From the NCBI RefSeq assembly GCF_900105155.1, contig NZ_LT629762.1, positions 5,961,501 to 6,025,500 on the forward strand: 64,000 nucleotides of DNA, read 5' to 3'. A program made the translations under genes and the position numbers. Shown in pieces: positions 62,806-64,000 of this stretch; position 1 is the stretch's first letter, and every line of letters starts with the position of its first letter. Under the pieces are notes generated by a model. That model saw only the letters and a program-made list of their open reading frames with translations. It had not been told where the DNA came from and did no database searches. The stretch is from Pseudomonas prosekii (GTDB taxonomy: Bacteria; Pseudomonadota; Gammaproteobacteria; Pseudomonadales; Pseudomonadaceae).

Positions 62806-63957
62806 ATGCACGATATCGAATTAAGCGAAGAGCAAGTGATGATCCGCGACATGGCCCGGGACTTTGCCCGTGGCGAAATCGCGCCCCACGCGCAAGCCTG
62901 GGAAAAGGCTGGCTGGATCGACGACGGTCTGGTGGCGAAGATGGGCGAGTTGGGCTTGCTGGGCATGGTGGTGCCGGAAGAATGGGGCGGCACTTATGTC
63001 GACTACGTTGCCTATGCCTTGGCCGTGGAAGAGATTTCTGCCGGTGATGGCGCCACGGGCGCGCTGATGAGCATTCACAACTCGGTGGGTTGCGGCCCGG
63101 TGCTCAATTACGGCACTGAAGAACAGAAAAAAACCTGGTTGCCGGACCTCGCCAGTGGTCAGGCGATTGGCTGTTTTTGCCTGACTGAACCGCAAGCCGG
63201 CTCCGAAGCGCACAACCTGCGCACCCGCGCCGAACTGCGCGACGGCCAGTGGGTGATTAACGGCGCCAAGCAGTTTGTCAGCAACGGCAAACGCGCAAAA
63301 CTGGCGATTGTGTTCGCGGTGACTGACCCGGACCTGGGCAAACGCGGAATCTCGGCGTTTCTGGTGCCGACCGATACCCCGGGGTTTATCGTCGACCGCA
63401 CCGAGCACAAAATGGGCATCCGCGCCTCCGACACCTGCGCGGTGACGCTGAGCAATTGCACGATTGCCGAAGCCAATCTGCTGGGCGAGCGCGGCAAAGG
63501 CCTGGCCATCGCCCTGTCCAACCTTGAAGGCGGGCGCATCGGCATCGCCGCGCAAGCACTGGGCATTGCGCGTGCGGCGTTTGAAGCGGCGCTGGCCTAT
63601 TCGCGCGATCGAGTGCAGTTCGGCAAGACCATCAATGAACACCAAAGCATCGCCAACATGCTCGCCGACATGCACACACGGCTGAACGCGGCGCGGTTGC
63701 TGGTCCTCCACGCCGCGCGGCTGCGCAGCGCCGGTAAACCGTGTTTGTCGGAAGCTTCGCAGGCGAAGTTGTTTGCCTCGGAAATCGCCGAAAAGGTCTG
63801 CTCTTCGGCGATCCAGATTCATGGCGGTTATGGCTACCTGGAGGATTACCCGGTAGAGCGTTATTACCGGGATGCGCGGATCACGCAGATTTACGAAGGG
63901 TCGAGCGAGATCCAGCGAATGGTGATTGCTCGCGAATTGAAAAACTATCTGGTCTGA
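62806..63957 (+). CDS. acyl-CoA dehydrogenase, probable isobutyryl-CoA dehydrogenase
   Basis: A 383-residue FAD enzyme that introduces the alpha-beta double bond in a short branched acyl-CoA. Signatures are '[20 protein letters not shown]' (FAD/substrate), '[20 protein letters not shown]' and '[17 protein letters not shown]' with the family-conserved Glu in 'YEGSSEIQ'. The start is four bases after the hydrolase stop. Isobutyryl-CoA is favoured because of the hydroxyisobutyryl-CoA hydrolase neighbour (inference). Confidence 0.92.
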   Translation: MHDIELSEEQVMIRDMARDFARGEIAPHAQAWEKAGWIDDGLVAKMGELGLLGMVVPEEWGGTYVDYVAYALAVEEISAGDGATGALMSIHNSVGCGPVLNYGTEEQKKTWLPDLASGQAIGCFCLTEPQAGSEAHNLRTRAELRDGQWVINGAKQFVSNGKRAKLAIVFAVTDPDLGKRGISAFLVPTDTPGFIVDRTEHKMGIRASDTCAVTLSNCTIAEANLLGERGKGLAIALSNLEGGRIGIAAQALGIARAAFEAALAYSRDRVQFGKTINEHQSIANMLADMHTRLNAARLLVLHAARLRSAGKPCLSEASQAKLFASEIAEKVCSSAIQIHGGYGYLEDYPVERYYRDARITQIYEGSSEIQRMVIARELKNYLV

Positions 63958-63959
63958 AT

Positions 63960-63990
63960 GAACGTTCCCACGCGGAGCGTGGGAACGTTC
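63960..63990. terminator. 14-bp perfect hairpin after acyl-CoA dehydrogenase
   Basis: GAACGTTCCCACGC-GGA-GCGTGGGAACGTTC. It lacks a long T-tract but would end or stabilise the operon transcript. It is also a repeat-family element of the same class as 59222. Confidence 0.6.
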
Positions 63991-64000
63991 AACAATATCT

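Overview
The window is a chromosomal segment of a gamma-proteobacterium, most likely a Pseudomonas of the fluorescens group. The evidence is the typical Pseudomonas gene content (catBC, the PqiABC/MCE operon, polyamine catabolism, nemRA), GC-rich third codon positions, and the many short palindromic elements of the 'GTAGGAGC...GCGAGCAAGCTC' class that fill intergenic gaps. A near-consensus dif site at 16051 places the window at the replication terminus.

Layout. 1-4036: a hybrid histidine kinase (5' end outside the window) translationally coupled to a REC-GGDEF diguanylate cyclase. 4037-5376: a umuC tail fragment, a terminator and a LysR gene divergent from a VOC protein. 5377-15965: an accessory 'redox' island with a DAACS carrier, nemR-nemA with two identical operators, an SDR, three closely related NTF2-like proteins plus a more distant fourth, an NAD(P)-binding protein, a SRPBCC protein, an HxlR regulator divergent from a second ene-reductase, and an alpha/beta hydrolase split by an in-frame stop.

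16051-33670: two head-to-tail copies (8,796 bp each, no differences seen) of a complete filamentous phage (inovirus) sitting at dif. Each copy carries a gene II/X-type replication initiator, a candidate ssDNA-binding protein, major and minor coats, an adsorption protein, a DUF2523 protein, a Zot assembly ATPase, its own secretin, an XRE repressor and two accessory genes. No integrase is present. The left, middle and right junctions have the anatomy expected for host XerC/XerD-mediated integration.

33671-34630 is gene-poor. 34631-36068 holds catC-catB without catA or catR. 36420-40104 is an unusual module: a GNAT/C39-peptidase fusion divergent from a RimK-type ATP-grasp ligase, followed by a CorA-like protein lacking the canonical GMN motif. 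An epoxide hydrolase, an AraC regulator and a polyamine operon (glutamylpolyamine synthetase, binding protein, oxidase) follow. Then come pqiA-pqiA-pqiB-pqiC, a solitary tyrosine recombinase, and a LysR gene divergent from an argininosuccinate-lyase paralogue. That paralogue is followed by a polar amino-acid ABC transporter and two overlapping polysaccharide-deacetylase-family genes. The window ends with an MFS carrier, an HPP membrane protein and a two-gene valine/branched acyl-CoA operon. No rRNA, tRNA or CRISPR array was found.
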